A stretch of 64,000 bases of DNA from Micromonospora sp. NBC_01796 (GTDB lineage Bacteria > Actinomycetota > Actinomycetes > Mycobacteriales > Micromonosporaceae). Positions 16,045 to 25,011 of the stretch are shown piece after piece; positions within the stretch are counted from its first letter, which is position 1; each line of letters starts with the position of its first letter. The translations under genes were made by a program, and so were the position numbers. The notes under the pieces were generated by a model. That model was not told where the DNA came from. It made no database searches and worked only from the letters and a program-made list of their open reading frames with translations. The stretch spans positions 1,550,001 to 1,614,000 of the forward strand of contig NZ_CP109078.1 of NCBI RefSeq assembly GCF_035917455.1, written 5' to 3'.

Positions 16045-17387
16045 TAGCGCCGTGCCGGCTGACCGGCGAGTACGCGGGAGCCTTCCAGGACGGACATCAT
16101 CGACTGGTTGGCCTCCCAGCCGTCCGGGAACTTCACCGGGACGTTGAGGTGCACCGGTTCGGTGGACGGGTGCGCGTCGAGCAGGTCGGCGATGCCGGCA
16201 CGGGCCACCACCACACAGGCGTGCCGGTGCCGGGAGGTGAGTACGCAGAGCCGCCCCGACTCCAGGTGGAAGGCGGTCGCGTCACGCCGGCCGGAGAGCG
16301 GGTGCAGGACCACGGTCAGGTCGTACTCCCGCCCCTGGAGCCGGTTGGCGGTGTCGACGGTGATGTCCGCGCCGGCCGGGCCGAGCATCGACCGGATCAC
16401 CGCGACCTGGTCCCGGTGGGCGGCACCGATCGCGATCCGGGAGGCGTCGACGGGTGCACCCGATCCGGTCCGCTCGGAGATCGCCACCGCACCCCGTTCC
16501 AGCACCCGGCGGGCCAGCGCGGCACAGGCCGCCGCCGCCTCGGTGTCCGTACGCGGGGTGTGCCGGGCGGGTAGCTGGTAGAGCGCCCAGCCGGTGTTGG
16601 CGGCCTGTTCCACCGCCTCGTCCACCCGGTCACCGGGCCCCGGCCGGGTCAGCGACAGGGAGCGGTCCCGTGCCGACGTGCCGGCCCGGAAGCCGGTGAA
16701 CGGGTAGAAGGCGGCGGCCACCACCGGGGCGGCCGAGGCCGGGAGCCGCCAGGAGACCGGGAGCCGGTGCACCGGGAGGTCCGGGTTGTGGCGCAGCAGG
16801 ACCGCCACCGCGCTCTGCATCGGATCCCAGGTGAGGCCGGTCCACCGGACGGTGTCCACGGTGGAGAACGGGTCGAGCTGGCCGGGGTCGCCGACGAACA
16901 GGGCCCGTTCGAACCGGGCGGCGACGCGGAGCAGGGCGTCGGAGCGCATCTGGTACGCCTCGTCCACGATCGCCCATGGCCAGGAACCCTCGCTGATCAT
17001 GGCCCACTTGGCTGCCGTACCGATGATGACCGCCGGACCGCCGAGGTCGGCGACCTTGGCCGCGACCCGGACCAGGTCGTGCCGGGCGACCCGCTCGGAG
17101 GGTACGTAGTCGGTGGCGGAGAGCCGGCCGATCGGCAACTCGGGGGCGGCCACCGCCAGCCGGTCGACCAGGTCGTCCACCTGCTCGTTCGTCTGGGCGA
17201 TCACGATCAGCGGCTCACCGGCTGCGGCCAGTTCGACGGCGGCCCGGACCACCAGGGTCGACTTGCCGGCACCGGGGGGCGAGTCGACCACCACGCCCCG
17301 GTGCGCACCCTCGCGCAGGTCGGCCAGGACCGCGTCGACTACCCGTCCCGCCTCGACCGCCGGCGGCAACGCCAAACCCGTGACCAT
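16041..17387 (-). CDS. SF1-type AAA ATPase / putative DNA helicase
   Basis: 448 residues from ATG 17387; a GTG at 17441 would add 18 residues of Arg/Pro-rich sequence, which I consider less likely. Walker A SPPGAGKST (36-44), Walker B WAIVDEAYQ (138-146), motif III FVGDPGQLDPF (164-174), and C-terminal motifs DTANRLQGREYD and VLTSRHRHA resembling helicase motifs V/VI. It is compact compared with RecD2 or Upf1-like helicases, with no extra DNA-binding domain visible. Probably an actinobacterial AAA_19/AAA_30-type helicase acting on nucleic acid; biological role unknown. Confidence 0.82.
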   Translation of the reverse strand: MVTGLALPPAVEAGRVVDAVLADLREGAHRGVVVDSPPGAGKSTLVVRAAVELAAAGEPLIVIAQTNEQVDDLVDRLAVAAPELPIGRLSATDYVPSERVARHDLVRVAAKVADLGGPAVIIGTAAKWAMISEGSWPWAIVDEAYQMRSDALLRVAARFERALFVGDPGQLDPFSTVDTVRWTGLTWDPMQSAVAVLLRHNPDLPVHRLPVSWRLPASAAPVVAAAFYPFTGFRAGTSARDRSLSLTRPGPGDRVDEAVEQAANTGWALYQLPARHTPRTDTEAAAACAALARRVLERGAVAISERTGSGAPVDASRIAIGAAHRDQVAVIRSMLGPAGADITVDTANRLQGREYDLTVVLHPLSGRRDATAFHLESGRLCVLTSRHRHACVVVARAGIADLLDAHPSTEPVHLNVPVKFPDGWEANQSMMSVLEGSRVLAGQPARRY

Positions 17388-17593
17388 GCGCGGCTGCACC
17401 CCTCCCGGCCGACGACTTCCCGGCACACTATCGGCCCGCACCGAGCCCGCCGCAGTCGCCGGGCCGAGCCGATCTCATCTCACACAGAGTGTTTGTCGGA
17501 ACACCGTCAGACACGAGTTGTGTTGCCAGCCGACCACTACCGTCCGAGAAACCCGAGGTCAGGTGGGCTTTGTCGGATCTGAGGAGTGGACCC

Positions 17594-18697
17594 ATGTGGA
17601 CCGTACGCAATCGTGACCGGCGTCTGATCGTCACCGCCAGTGTCCTTGTTGCCAGTCTGGTGGCCGTCGTCGGCGCCCACCCGCTCGCCGCCTCGGCGGC
17701 CAGGACGAACCAGCCGTTCTACGGTGACCTCACCGGTGACGGCTACGTCGACATGATCACGCTGGGCTTCTCCGGGGGAAGCTGCGCGGCCAGCGTGTTC
17801 CCCGGTGACCGGGTGGGCCGGTTCGGCACCCCGACCGTGCATCCGTACCAGATCCTGGAGGACCCGCATGGGGCCTGCGCGGACGTCGGCACGGTGCTCG
17901 ACATCGGTGGGGACGGCACCCCCGAGGTGATCGTGGGCTGGTGCTGCGGTCCGACGGTCGACTACGGCCTGCTGATCCTGCGGAACTTCCAGCCGGTCGG
18001 GACCCTGCCCGGCCTCTGGGAGACCGACGAGCTCGGGGTTGCCCAGTTCGGCGGCGACAAGCTGCCCGACCTCTACCTGAGCACCTACTTCGGCGGCTTC
18101 ACCACCTATCTCAACACCACAGGCGGAACCCTGGTCGAAGGCCCGATCAACCACACCTGCGGCGACCCGCGCTACCTGCTCGCCGACTTCAACCGCAACG
18201 GGCGACAGGACGTGGTGATCAATTGCGTCGACGTCCCGAACGACGGCAACGTGGACGTGCTGCTCGACGACGGCCGGAAGGTGCCACTGCGCGCCGGGCA
18301 GGACCACGAGAGCTACCTCCTGAAGGTGCTCGACCTCAACGCCGACGGTCGCCCCGACGTACGGACCACCTCCGAGGTCAGCGGTACGACGATCGACTAC
18401 CTCGGTCGCGGTGACGGCACCTTCGCCACCACCCCGATCGCCAACGACGACCTGGCGTACGCGTACCGGGCCACCCCGAAGGTGATCAAGGTACGGGTCA
18501 ACGACCTGGCCAGCAGCACCGCCAAGCTCACCGTCACCCAGCAACCGAAGTACGGCTACCTGACCAACGTCGACTCCCGCTACGAAATCCAGTACGTCCG
18601 TACCGCCGCCCACAAGCTCACCGACACCTTCGTCTACCGGCTCACCGAGGGCGGGCTGAGCGACACCGCCACCGTCACCGTGAAGATGAAGGACTGA
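17594..18697 (+). CDS. Secreted VCBS/FG-GAP-type repeat protein
   Basis: 367 residues from ATG 17594 (GAGGAG 8 nt upstream). Signal peptide at residues 1-36 (LIVTASVLVASLVAVVGAHPLAAS core). Repeated DxNxDGxxD-like calcium-binding motifs follow (DLTGDGYVD, DFNRNGRQD, DLNADGRPD), typical of FG-GAP/VCBS beta-propellers. The C-terminal ~90 residues (ATPKVIKVRVNDLAS onward) look like a cadherin/Ig-type domain of VCBS proteins. Likely an extracellular, possibly adhesive, protein. No catalytic domain seen. Confidence 0.83.
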   Translation: MWTVRNRDRRLIVTASVLVASLVAVVGAHPLAASAARTNQPFYGDLTGDGYVDMITLGFSGGSCAASVFPGDRVGRFGTPTVHPYQILEDPHGACADVGTVLDIGGDGTPEVIVGWCCGPTVDYGLLILRNFQPVGTLPGLWETDELGVAQFGGDKLPDLYLSTYFGGFTTYLNTTGGTLVEGPINHTCGDPRYLLADFNRNGRQDVVINCVDVPNDGNVDVLLDDGRKVPLRAGQDHESYLLKVLDLNADGRPDVRTTSEVSGTTIDYLGRGDGTFATTPIANDDLAYAYRATPKVIKVRVNDLASSTAKLTVTQQPKYGYLTNVDSRYEIQYVRTAAHKLTDTFVYRLTEGGLSDTATVTVKMKD

Positions 18698-18727
18698 CGT
18701 CAGCCTGCTCGGTCCGTCGGCGGCCGG

Positions 18728-19537
18728 TCACGGCAGCGGGTGCCGGGTGAAGAACTCCCACATCAGCCTGCTCGCGTCGGCGGGCCAGGCGTGCCCCATC
18801 CGGGCCACCGAGTAGACGACGTGCTCGGTGCCGCCGGGGCAGGTGGTGGTGTAGACGTGGGTCGGCCCGCCCTCCATCGTGATGCTCCTGACCTGCTCGT
18901 TTCCGCATCCGAGGGCCTTGTCCCAGCCGGTGTTGGTCACCGGCCACGCCTGGCTGAGCCGGTCGTCGCCGCCCTGGAAGGTGATCAGCGACAACGGTCG
19001 CGACGGCACCGACGTGTCCGGGTTCGACCCGCTGACCGGGGCCACCGAGGCGAACCGGTCGGCCAGCCGCTCGGCCACGTCGTAGGCGAGGGTGGCACCA
19101 CGGGAGAAGCCGGTGGCGTGCACCCGCCTGGTGTCGACACCCCAGACCGGGACCAGGTGGTCGAGCAGCGCACCCACCGCCCGGGCGTCCGGGAACTCCT
19201 TCGGGTACGCGACCAGGAAGCCGTTCGCGTCCGCGACCTCGTTCAGCCCGGTCCGCACCGGCAGGGTCTCCGCCGCCTCGCTGCCGTGCAGGGCCACGAC
19301 CAGCGGGTACGCCTTCCCTGGTGCGTAGCCCGGCGGGGCGTGCAGGAGGAACTCCAGTTTCGCGCCCTCGGCCGACCGGAAGGCCAGGGTGTGGTCGCCG
19401 GGGGCGGGTGTCTCCGGCGGCAGGGTGGCCTCGGTGCCGGTTGGCGGCGTCGAGGTCTCCTCGGCTGCGGTCGAACACCCGGTCGCGGCACCGGTGACGG
19501 CGGCAAGGGTGAGCAGGATCATCCAGGCGCGCTTCAT
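18728..19537 (-). CDS. Lipoprotein esterase, LpqC/PHB-depolymerase-like alpha/beta hydrolase
   Basis: 269 residues. Lipoprotein signal with lipobox ending in Cys21 (AATGC), a Thr/Pro-rich linker, then an alpha/beta-hydrolase core. Nucleophile elbow GFSRG with Ser145, Asp191/192 in GGDD, His249 in MGHAWP and oxyanion region VVALHGS identify it as esterase_phb/LpqC-like. Acts at the outer face of the membrane on ester substrates (feruloyl/acetyl esters or PHB oligomers are family possibilities). Divergent from a PadR gene; the shared PadR operator overlaps its start codon, so it is likely repressed by PadR and translated from a leaderless mRNA. Confidence 0.87.
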   Translation of the reverse strand: MKRAWMILLTLAAVTGAATGCSTAAEETSTPPTGTEATLPPETPAPGDHTLAFRSAEGAKLEFLLHAPPGYAPGKAYPLVVALHGSEAAETLPVRTGLNEVADANGFLVAYPKEFPDARAVGALLDHLVPVWGVDTRRVHATGFSRGATLAYDVAERLADRFASVAPVSGSNPDTSVPSRPLSLITFQGGDDRLSQAWPVTNTGWDKALGCGNEQVRSITMEGGPTHVYTTTCPGGTEHVVYSVARMGHAWPADASRLMWEFFTRHPLP

Positions 19538-19573
19538 ATGTCAGAACTTACATAGACACGACCGGGACCACAA
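19537..19573. promoter_or_regulatory. PadR-type operator TATGT-N8-ACATA over the esterase promoter
   Basis: tatgtcagaacttacata (19537-19554) matches the ATGT-N8-ACAT dyad known for PadR-family sites. It lies between divergent PadR and esterase genes. On the minus strand a promoter TTGTGG (19568-19573) / 17 bp / TAAGTT (19545-19550) ends 7 nt before the esterase ATG, so the operator covers the -10 and start codon of a leaderless gene. Confidence 0.65.
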
Positions 19574-19580
19574 TGTACGC

Positions 19581-20111
19581 GTGTCCACTCTCGGCTTCGC
19601 CCTGCTCTCCCTGCTGACCCGTGGCCCCGCCACGGGGTACCAGCTCAGTCAGCGGATGAAGGTGCCGATCGGCCACTTCTGGGTGGCCAACCACAGCCAG
19701 ATCTATCCCGAACTCGCCCGACTGACCGAGGCCGGTCACGTCGAGGTACGCGAGGACGCCGGACCGGGCCCCCGGGCGAAGAAGACGTACACCCTCACCC
19801 CCGCCGGACGGGAGGCCCTCGCCGGCTGGCTGCCGCAGCCGCCGACCGTCGCCCCGCGCAGCGAGGTGGCCCTCAAGGCGTACGCGGTGAACAGTGCCGA
19901 TCCACAGCGGATGGCGGCGATGTACCGGGGACTGGCCGAACAGGCGGCGGCCACCCTGACCGCCTTCGAGCAGGAACTCGGCTGGATGCGCGACGAGGGC
20001 TACGACGACGTGTCCCACCCGAAGTTCGGCAACTACGCCGTCCTGCGCCTGGGCGTCGAGTCCCAGCGGGTCATGCACGAGTGGACCACCTGGCTGGCCG
20101 GTCGGCTGTAA
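19581..20111 (+). CDS. PadR family transcriptional regulator
   Basis: 176 residues from GTG 19581. N-terminal PadR winged helix (TLGFALLSLLTRGPATGYQL; QIYPELARLTEAGHVEVRED; KKTYTLTPAGREAL), then the C-terminal vir_C-like dimerisation helices (MAAMYRGLAEQAAATLTAFE). Alternative upstream starts lie inside the divergent esterase gene and are rejected. The operator at 19537-19554 indicates control of itself and the esterase. Confidence 0.92.
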   Translation: MSTLGFALLSLLTRGPATGYQLSQRMKVPIGHFWVANHSQIYPELARLTEAGHVEVREDAGPGPRAKKTYTLTPAGREALAGWLPQPPTVAPRSEVALKAYAVNSADPQRMAAMYRGLAEQAAATLTAFEQELGWMRDEGYDDVSHPKFGNYAVLRLGVESQRVMHEWTTWLAGRL

Positions 20112-20208
20112 CCGGAACGGTCACCCGGTCTTCCCGTCCCTTCGGCTGTTCCGGCACCGGGATCCTGATCAATAGGGTGGCGGTCCCCGTGCTTTCGACC
20201 AGAAGAAG

Positions 20209-21444
20209 GTGGCGCTGGTGTACGCCGTCATTGACGTGGAGACCACCGGATTCAACCCCGGCATGCACGACCGGGTCTGCGAGATCGCGGTGGTCCACGT
20301 GGACGGTCGGGGGCAGATCACCGATCAGTGGTCCAGTCTGGTCAACCCCGAACGCGACCTCGGCCCCCAGCACATCCACGGCATCCGGGCCGCCGACGCC
20401 CGCCGTGCCCCGAAGTTCCACCAGCTCGCCGGGGAGGTCGCCCGGCGGCTGCGCCACCGGCTGCCGGTGGCGCACAACCTGGCCTTCGACGCCCGGTTCG
20501 TGACCGCCGAGTACGGGCGGCTCGGTGCGACGGTCCCCCTCCACCACGCCGACGGGCTGTGCACGATGCGGCTGGCCGCGAACTTCCTGCCCCTCGCCGG
20601 CCGCAGTCTCGCCGACTGCTGCCTCGCCGCGGCGATCCCCCAGCGGCAGGCACACTCCGCACTGGACGACGCGCTGGCCGCCGCCCACCTGCTGGCCTAC
20701 TACCTCCGCGCGGTCGGGCAACCGCCGCCGTGGGAGGACTCGGTCCGGCTGGCCGGCAAGCAGGTCTGGCCCGAGTTGGCGCAGCCCGTCGGGGTGGCGG
20801 CGATGACCCGGAGCGCTACCGGCGGCAAGCAGGAACACTTCCTCGCCCGGCTGATCGACCGGCTGCCCCGCGTACCGGATCCGCCGCAGGCGGACGCGTA
20901 CCTGGCCCTGCTCGACCAGGCGCTGCTGGACCGGTACCTGTCGGCGACCGAGATGGACGCGCTGGTGGACACGGCGGGCGCCCTCAAGCTGACCCGGCGG
21001 GAGGTTGTCGTCCTGCACCGGCAGTACCTTCGCTCGCTGGCCGCCGAGGCGGCCGACGACGGTGTGGTCACCGCCGAGGAACTGCGGGACCTGCACGCCG
21101 TGGCGACCCTGCTGGACCTGCCCCCGAACGAGGTCGAGGGCGCGATCGGCGAGGCCCTCTCCGGCGGCAGCGGGATCCCGGCCGGGCCGGCGACCACCCA
21201 GCGGTTCTCCCTCACGGCCGGCGACATCGTGGTGTTCACCGGGCAGATGGACGAGCCCCGCGAGGTGTGGGAGGCGAGGGCGATCGGTGCCGGGTACGAC
21301 GTCGGCCGGTCGGTGACGAAGAAGACGACGCTGCTGGTCGCCGCCGACCCGGACAGCCTCTCCGGCAAGGCCCGGCTGGCCCACAAGTACGGCATCCCGG
21401 TGGTACGACCGGCGGCCTTCCTGACCATGCTGCACGGTCGCTGA
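20209..21444 (+). CDS. DnaQ-type 3'-5' exonuclease with TerB-like and BRCT domains
   Basis: 411 residues. N-terminal DEDDh exonuclease: Asp9/Glu11 in DVETTG, Asp94 in HNLAFD, His149 and Asp154 in HSALDD. The middle (about 235-315) is an all-helical TerB-like segment (LSATEMDALVDTAGALKLT). The C-terminal ~85 residues form a BRCT domain (DIVVFTGQMD ... VTKKTTLLVA). The fusion implies a DNA repair or processing nuclease recruited by BRCT. Start GTG 20209; GTG 20218 is equally possible. Downstream it is convergent with the kinase operon. Confidence 0.9.
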   Translation: MALVYAVIDVETTGFNPGMHDRVCEIAVVHVDGRGQITDQWSSLVNPERDLGPQHIHGIRAADARRAPKFHQLAGEVARRLRHRLPVAHNLAFDARFVTAEYGRLGATVPLHHADGLCTMRLAANFLPLAGRSLADCCLAAAIPQRQAHSALDDALAAAHLLAYYLRAVGQPPPWEDSVRLAGKQVWPELAQPVGVAAMTRSATGGKQEHFLARLIDRLPRVPDPPQADAYLALLDQALLDRYLSATEMDALVDTAGALKLTRREVVVLHRQYLRSLAAEAADDGVVTAEELRDLHAVATLLDLPPNEVEGAIGEALSGGSGIPAGPATTQRFSLTAGDIVVFTGQMDEPREVWEARAIGAGYDVGRSVTKKTTLLVAADPDSLSGKARLAHKYGIPVVRPAAFLTMLHGR

Positions 21445-21469
21445 CGCCGCCCGCTGACCCGACCGCCCC

Positions 21470-22429
21470 TCACCGGACCAGGGCGTCCACCTCGGCGGCG
21501 GTCGGGGCGGTGGCGGGACCACGGCGGGTCACCGCGAGCGCGGCGGCGGCGTTGGCCCGGCGTACGGCGTCGGCTGGGTCGAGTCCACCGGCCAGAGCCG
21601 CCGCGAAGGCGCCCACGTGCGCGTCGCCCGCGCCGTTGCTGTCCACCACCCGGACCGGGAACGCCGGTACGACAACCGGCTCCCCGCCCCGCACCACCAG
21701 TACGGCACCGCCCGGCCCGGTACGGACGAGCACACCGGCCCGTCCGGTACGGGCGGCCAGTGCCGACGCGGCGGCAACCGGGTCCTCGAGTCCGGTGAGC
21801 AGTCGCGCCTCCCGCTCGTTGCAGCTCCACCAGTCGGCACGGGCGAGTGCCGGGGCGAGCACCGGCGCCGGGATCTCGGCGACCAGTGGACCGGGGTCGA
21901 CGATCACGGTGACACCCGGATCGAGGGCCGGCAGCCACCCGGCCAGCGCCGGTCCGTTCGACGGGTAGGCCAGGCTGTAGCCGGAGACGTAGACGAGGTC
22001 GCCGGGGCGGGGCTCGATCCGGGCCAGGTCGGCCGGACCGAGTCGGGCCTCGGCACCGGGGCTGGTGGCGAAGGTCCGCTCCCCGGAGGGGTCGACCATC
22101 GCGACGCTGAACCCGGTGTCGAGATCGGGCAGCGGTGGCTGGAGCACCTCGATCCCGGCCTCGGTGAGCTGACCTCGGGCCAGGTCACCGAAGGGGCCGG
22201 TGCCGTGCATTCCGGCGTACGCGACCGGCAGTCCCTGGCGGGCGGCGCCGACCATCACGTTCAGCCCTCCCCCGGCGGTGATCCGGCTCTCCGAGGCGAG
22301 CACGTCACCGCCGGTCTCCGGCAGCCGGGGCAGGTACATCACCACGTCAACGACGACGTTTCCGGTGTGCACCAGCCGGGCCGGGCGGGCGCCGGCACCG
22401 CCCGCCGGACGGACGGGATCGGCGCTCAC
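21470..22429 (-). CDS. PfkB family carbohydrate/nucleoside kinase
   Basis: 319 residues, ribokinase fold. Gly-rich TAGGGLNVMVGAARQG near residue 51 and the C-terminal PfkB signature DSNGAGDAHVG with catalytic base Asp269. Start GTG 22429 overlaps the permease stop (GTGA). Last gene of a GntR / ADP-ribosylglycohydrolase / permease / kinase operon. By analogy with E. coli yegV it would phosphorylate a sugar or nucleoside released by the hydrolase; actual substrate unknown. Confidence 0.9.
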   Translation of the reverse strand: MSADPVRPAGGAGARPARLVHTGNVVVDVVMYLPRLPETGGDVLASESRITAGGGLNVMVGAARQGLPVAYAGMHGTGPFGDLARGQLTEAGIEVLQPPLPDLDTGFSVAMVDPSGERTFATSPGAEARLGPADLARIEPRPGDLVYVSGYSLAYPSNGPALAGWLPALDPGVTVIVDPGPLVAEIPAPVLAPALARADWWSCNEREARLLTGLEDPVAAASALAARTGRAGVLVRTGPGGAVLVVRGGEPVVVPAFPVRVVDSNGAGDAHVGAFAAALAGGLDPADAVRRANAAAALAVTRRGPATAPTAAEVDALVR

Positions 22430-23949
22430 GACCGTACCGCCAGGGTTTCGCCGTCGACCGGCGCTTCCGGACGGTCCCGGTCGGACCGTGCCGTCCCGCC
22501 GAGCCGGCGGGCACCGGTGGCGCCGAACAGCAGGTAGAGCCCGCCGGAGACGACAAACGCGGCGACCCACCCGAGCCCGTTGGTGCCCATCCACGAGTCG
22601 GCCAGCGGGCCGCTGAACCAGACGTCGGTGGCCGAGGTGGAGGCGGTGGTGAAGAGCAGGCCGACGACGATGCCGGCGAGCCACGGCAGGACCGCCGACC
22701 AGCGGAACCCGCCCCGGTACCAGTAGACGCCGGTCGCGGTGGTGTCCATCAGGCCGTCGGGCTGGTACTGCCGGCGGAAGAGCATGTCGGCGAGGAAGAC
22801 CGCGACCCAGGCGGTGATCGGTACGGCGAGCAGCGAGATGAAGGTGATGAACGGTCCGTAGAAGTCCCCGGCGATCAGCATGAAGTAGATGCCACCGGCG
22901 AGGGTGAGCACGATGTCCAGCCCGACGGCGACCACCCGGCGGGCCCGTACGCCGAGGGTGATCATGGTGAGGCCGGCGGAGTAGACCGAGAGGTTGTTGG
23001 AGAGCAGCAGCCCACCGAACGCGGCGAGCAGGTACGGGACCGCCATCCAGGACGGCAGCATCACCTGGATCGCCGAGACCGGGTCACTGGCCGACGCGAG
23101 GGTGCCGTCGCCGGCCGAGAGCAGCCCGCCGAGCCCGATGAGCAGGAACAGCGGCACACCGGCACCCACCGACGCCGCCACCACGATCCGCCGACCCGGT
23201 ACGTGCCGGTGCTGGTAGCGGGCCATGTCGGCACCCGCGTTCGCCCAGCCGATCCCGGTGCCGGCGGCGATCACGCCGATCCCGGCGATGACCACGCTGG
23301 CCGGGGCGGCCGGTGCGTGTGCCACCGCGTCCCAGTTCACCTTCGTGATCAGGAACGCGCCGACGAGGATGTTCAGCGCTCCGAAGACGTACGTGGCCCA
23401 CTGCTGGATCCAGACCAGGGTGGCGTGCCCGAGTCCGGAGACCACCAGGGTCAGCGCGACGAACACGAGCAGGCTGATCACGGTCAGTACGGAGTTCGAC
23501 CCGACCCCGAACACGATGCTGATCAGGGCCAGCAGCGCGTACGCGGCGGTGGTGGTGTTGACCGTCTCCCAGCCGACCCGGGACAGCCACGAGATCACGG
23601 TCGGCCCGTGGTTGCCGCGTGGGCCGAAGACCGCCCGGGACAGGGTCATGCTCGGCGCCCCACCCCACTTGCCGGCCACGCTGATCAGGCCGACCAGGGC
23701 GAACGACCCGAACGAGCCGAGGGCGGCGACGAGCAGCGCCTGCCAGATGTTCATGCCCCGCAGGGCGACCAGGGTGGCGCCGAGCGGGAGCCCCAGGATG
23801 GAGATGTTGGCCGCGAACCACACCCAGAACAGTTGGCGTGGTCCGCCCGTACGCTCGGCGGGTGGTACCGGCTCGATGCCTCGGGTTTCGATGGCACCGA
23901 TCCGGTTGGTGTCGGCCGGAGCGGTTCCGGCCAGTTCGGTCGCGGACAT
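22426..23949 (-). CDS. NCS1 family nucleobase/cytosine-type permease
   Basis: 507 residues with about 12 transmembrane helices; N-terminal RQLFWVWFAANISILGLPLG is the NCS1 entry motif (cytosine/purine/hydantoin permeases). It imports nucleobase- or nucleoside-like substrates with Na+ or H+. It lies 33 bp downstream of the ADP-ribosylglycohydrolase and overlaps the PfkB kinase by 4 bp. It occupies the place of the MFS transporter yegT in the comparable E. coli cluster. Confidence 0.9.
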   Translation of the reverse strand: MSATELAGTAPADTNRIGAIETRGIEPVPPAERTGGPRQLFWVWFAANISILGLPLGATLVALRGMNIWQALLVAALGSFGSFALVGLISVAGKWGGAPSMTLSRAVFGPRGNHGPTVISWLSRVGWETVNTTTAAYALLALISIVFGVGSNSVLTVISLLVFVALTLVVSGLGHATLVWIQQWATYVFGALNILVGAFLITKVNWDAVAHAPAAPASVVIAGIGVIAAGTGIGWANAGADMARYQHRHVPGRRIVVAASVGAGVPLFLLIGLGGLLSAGDGTLASASDPVSAIQVMLPSWMAVPYLLAAFGGLLLSNNLSVYSAGLTMITLGVRARRVVAVGLDIVLTLAGGIYFMLIAGDFYGPFITFISLLAVPITAWVAVFLADMLFRRQYQPDGLMDTTATGVYWYRGGFRWSAVLPWLAGIVVGLLFTTASTSATDVWFSGPLADSWMGTNGLGWVAAFVVSGGLYLLFGATGARRLGGTARSDRDRPEAPVDGETLAVRS

Positions 23950-23982
23950 CTTTGTCCTGCCTCTCCCCTGCGGGTTCCGGCG

Positions 23983-25011
23983 TCAGCGGGGCTGACGGAG
24001 GGCGAGCAGGTTGATCGCCATGTCGGTCAACGGAAGGTGGTTCACCGTCTCGATCGTCTCGATCGCGGCGGACGGGTAACTGTCGGCGCCGTGCAGGGCA
24101 CCGGCGACGGCTCCGACGATGGCGGCGATGGTGTCGCAGTCGCCGCCGAGGGACGCGGCGAGCAGGCACGCCTGCCACGGGTCGTCGGGGTGGACGGCGA
24201 GGACCGCGAAGGCGGCCGGCACCGACTCCTGGGTGGCCACGCTCGTCCCGACCAGGCGGTAGATCGTCTCGGCGGCCACCTCAGGCGGTTGCCCGGCGAC
24301 GAGGCGGGTGGCCCAGTCGATCCGGGCGCCGATGTCGGCGGCGGCGATCCAGTGCCCACGGGTGCCGGCGAGGCGCGCGGCGCGTACGGCGGTGGCGGTC
24401 ACCGTCGCCTGGTCGGCGCCGTCCAGGCCGGCGCTGACCGCGGCGGCGACGGCGGCGGCCCCGGCGAGGGCGACCCCGGTGTTGTGGGTGACCCAGCTCG
24501 CCTCGACCACCCGCTCCACGAGCAGGTCCAGGTCGTCCACTCCCACGGCGATCCCGACCGGGGTGATCCGCATGGCCGCGCCGTTGGTGGTGCCGTACCG
24601 GCCGGCTTCCTCGATCGGGCGCCCGGCGGCGACGGCGGCGACGGCGGACCGGGTGGACGGGCCGAGCAGGTCGAGGGACCCCCGGCGGCGCATGTCGTCC
24701 TCCCAGGCGAGCAGTTCGCGGGCGAGCCGGTGACCGTCGATCCGGCCGTCGCCGTCGAGCAGCAGCCGGCCGACCAGCATGGCCTGCTCGGTGTCGTCGG
24801 TGACCGACCCGGCCGGCATCCCCGGGGCGATCGGCTGGTCCGCCGGCCCCGGTTCGAAGCCGGTCAGCCGGCCGTACCGGTCCTTGATCCGCTCGCGGGG
24901 CAGGGACTGGGTCGGCATCCCGAGCGCGTCGCCGATGGCGAGTCCGGTGAGCGCGGCGACGGCCCGCGCCCGGATGGTCGAGGCGGTCGTGGTGTAGCCG
25001 GCGTCGGTCAT
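23983..25011 (-). CDS. ADP-ribosylglycohydrolase (DraG/YegU-like)
   Basis: 342 residues, all-helical metal-dependent hydrolase that cleaves N-glycosidic ADP-ribose-type bonds. Metal-site motifs are Thr71-Asp72-Asp73 in GSVTDDTEQA and the C-terminal GGDCDTIAAI; GLAIGDALGMPTQ is the usual N-terminal signature. Start overlaps the GntR stop (ATGA). In this context it probably hydrolyses an imported ribosylated compound rather than a protein, by analogy with yegU. Confidence 0.9.
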   Translation of the reverse strand: MTDAGYTTTASTIRARAVAALTGLAIGDALGMPTQSLPRERIKDRYGRLTGFEPGPADQPIAPGMPAGSVTDDTEQAMLVGRLLLDGDGRIDGHRLARELLAWEDDMRRRGSLDLLGPSTRSAVAAVAAGRPIEEAGRYGTTNGAAMRITPVGIAVGVDDLDLLVERVVEASWVTHNTGVALAGAAAVAAAVSAGLDGADQATVTATAVRAARLAGTRGHWIAAADIGARIDWATRLVAGQPPEVAAETIYRLVGTSVATQESVPAAFAVLAVHPDDPWQACLLAASLGGDCDTIAAIVGAVAGALHGADSYPSAAIETIETVNHLPLTDMAINLLALRQPR

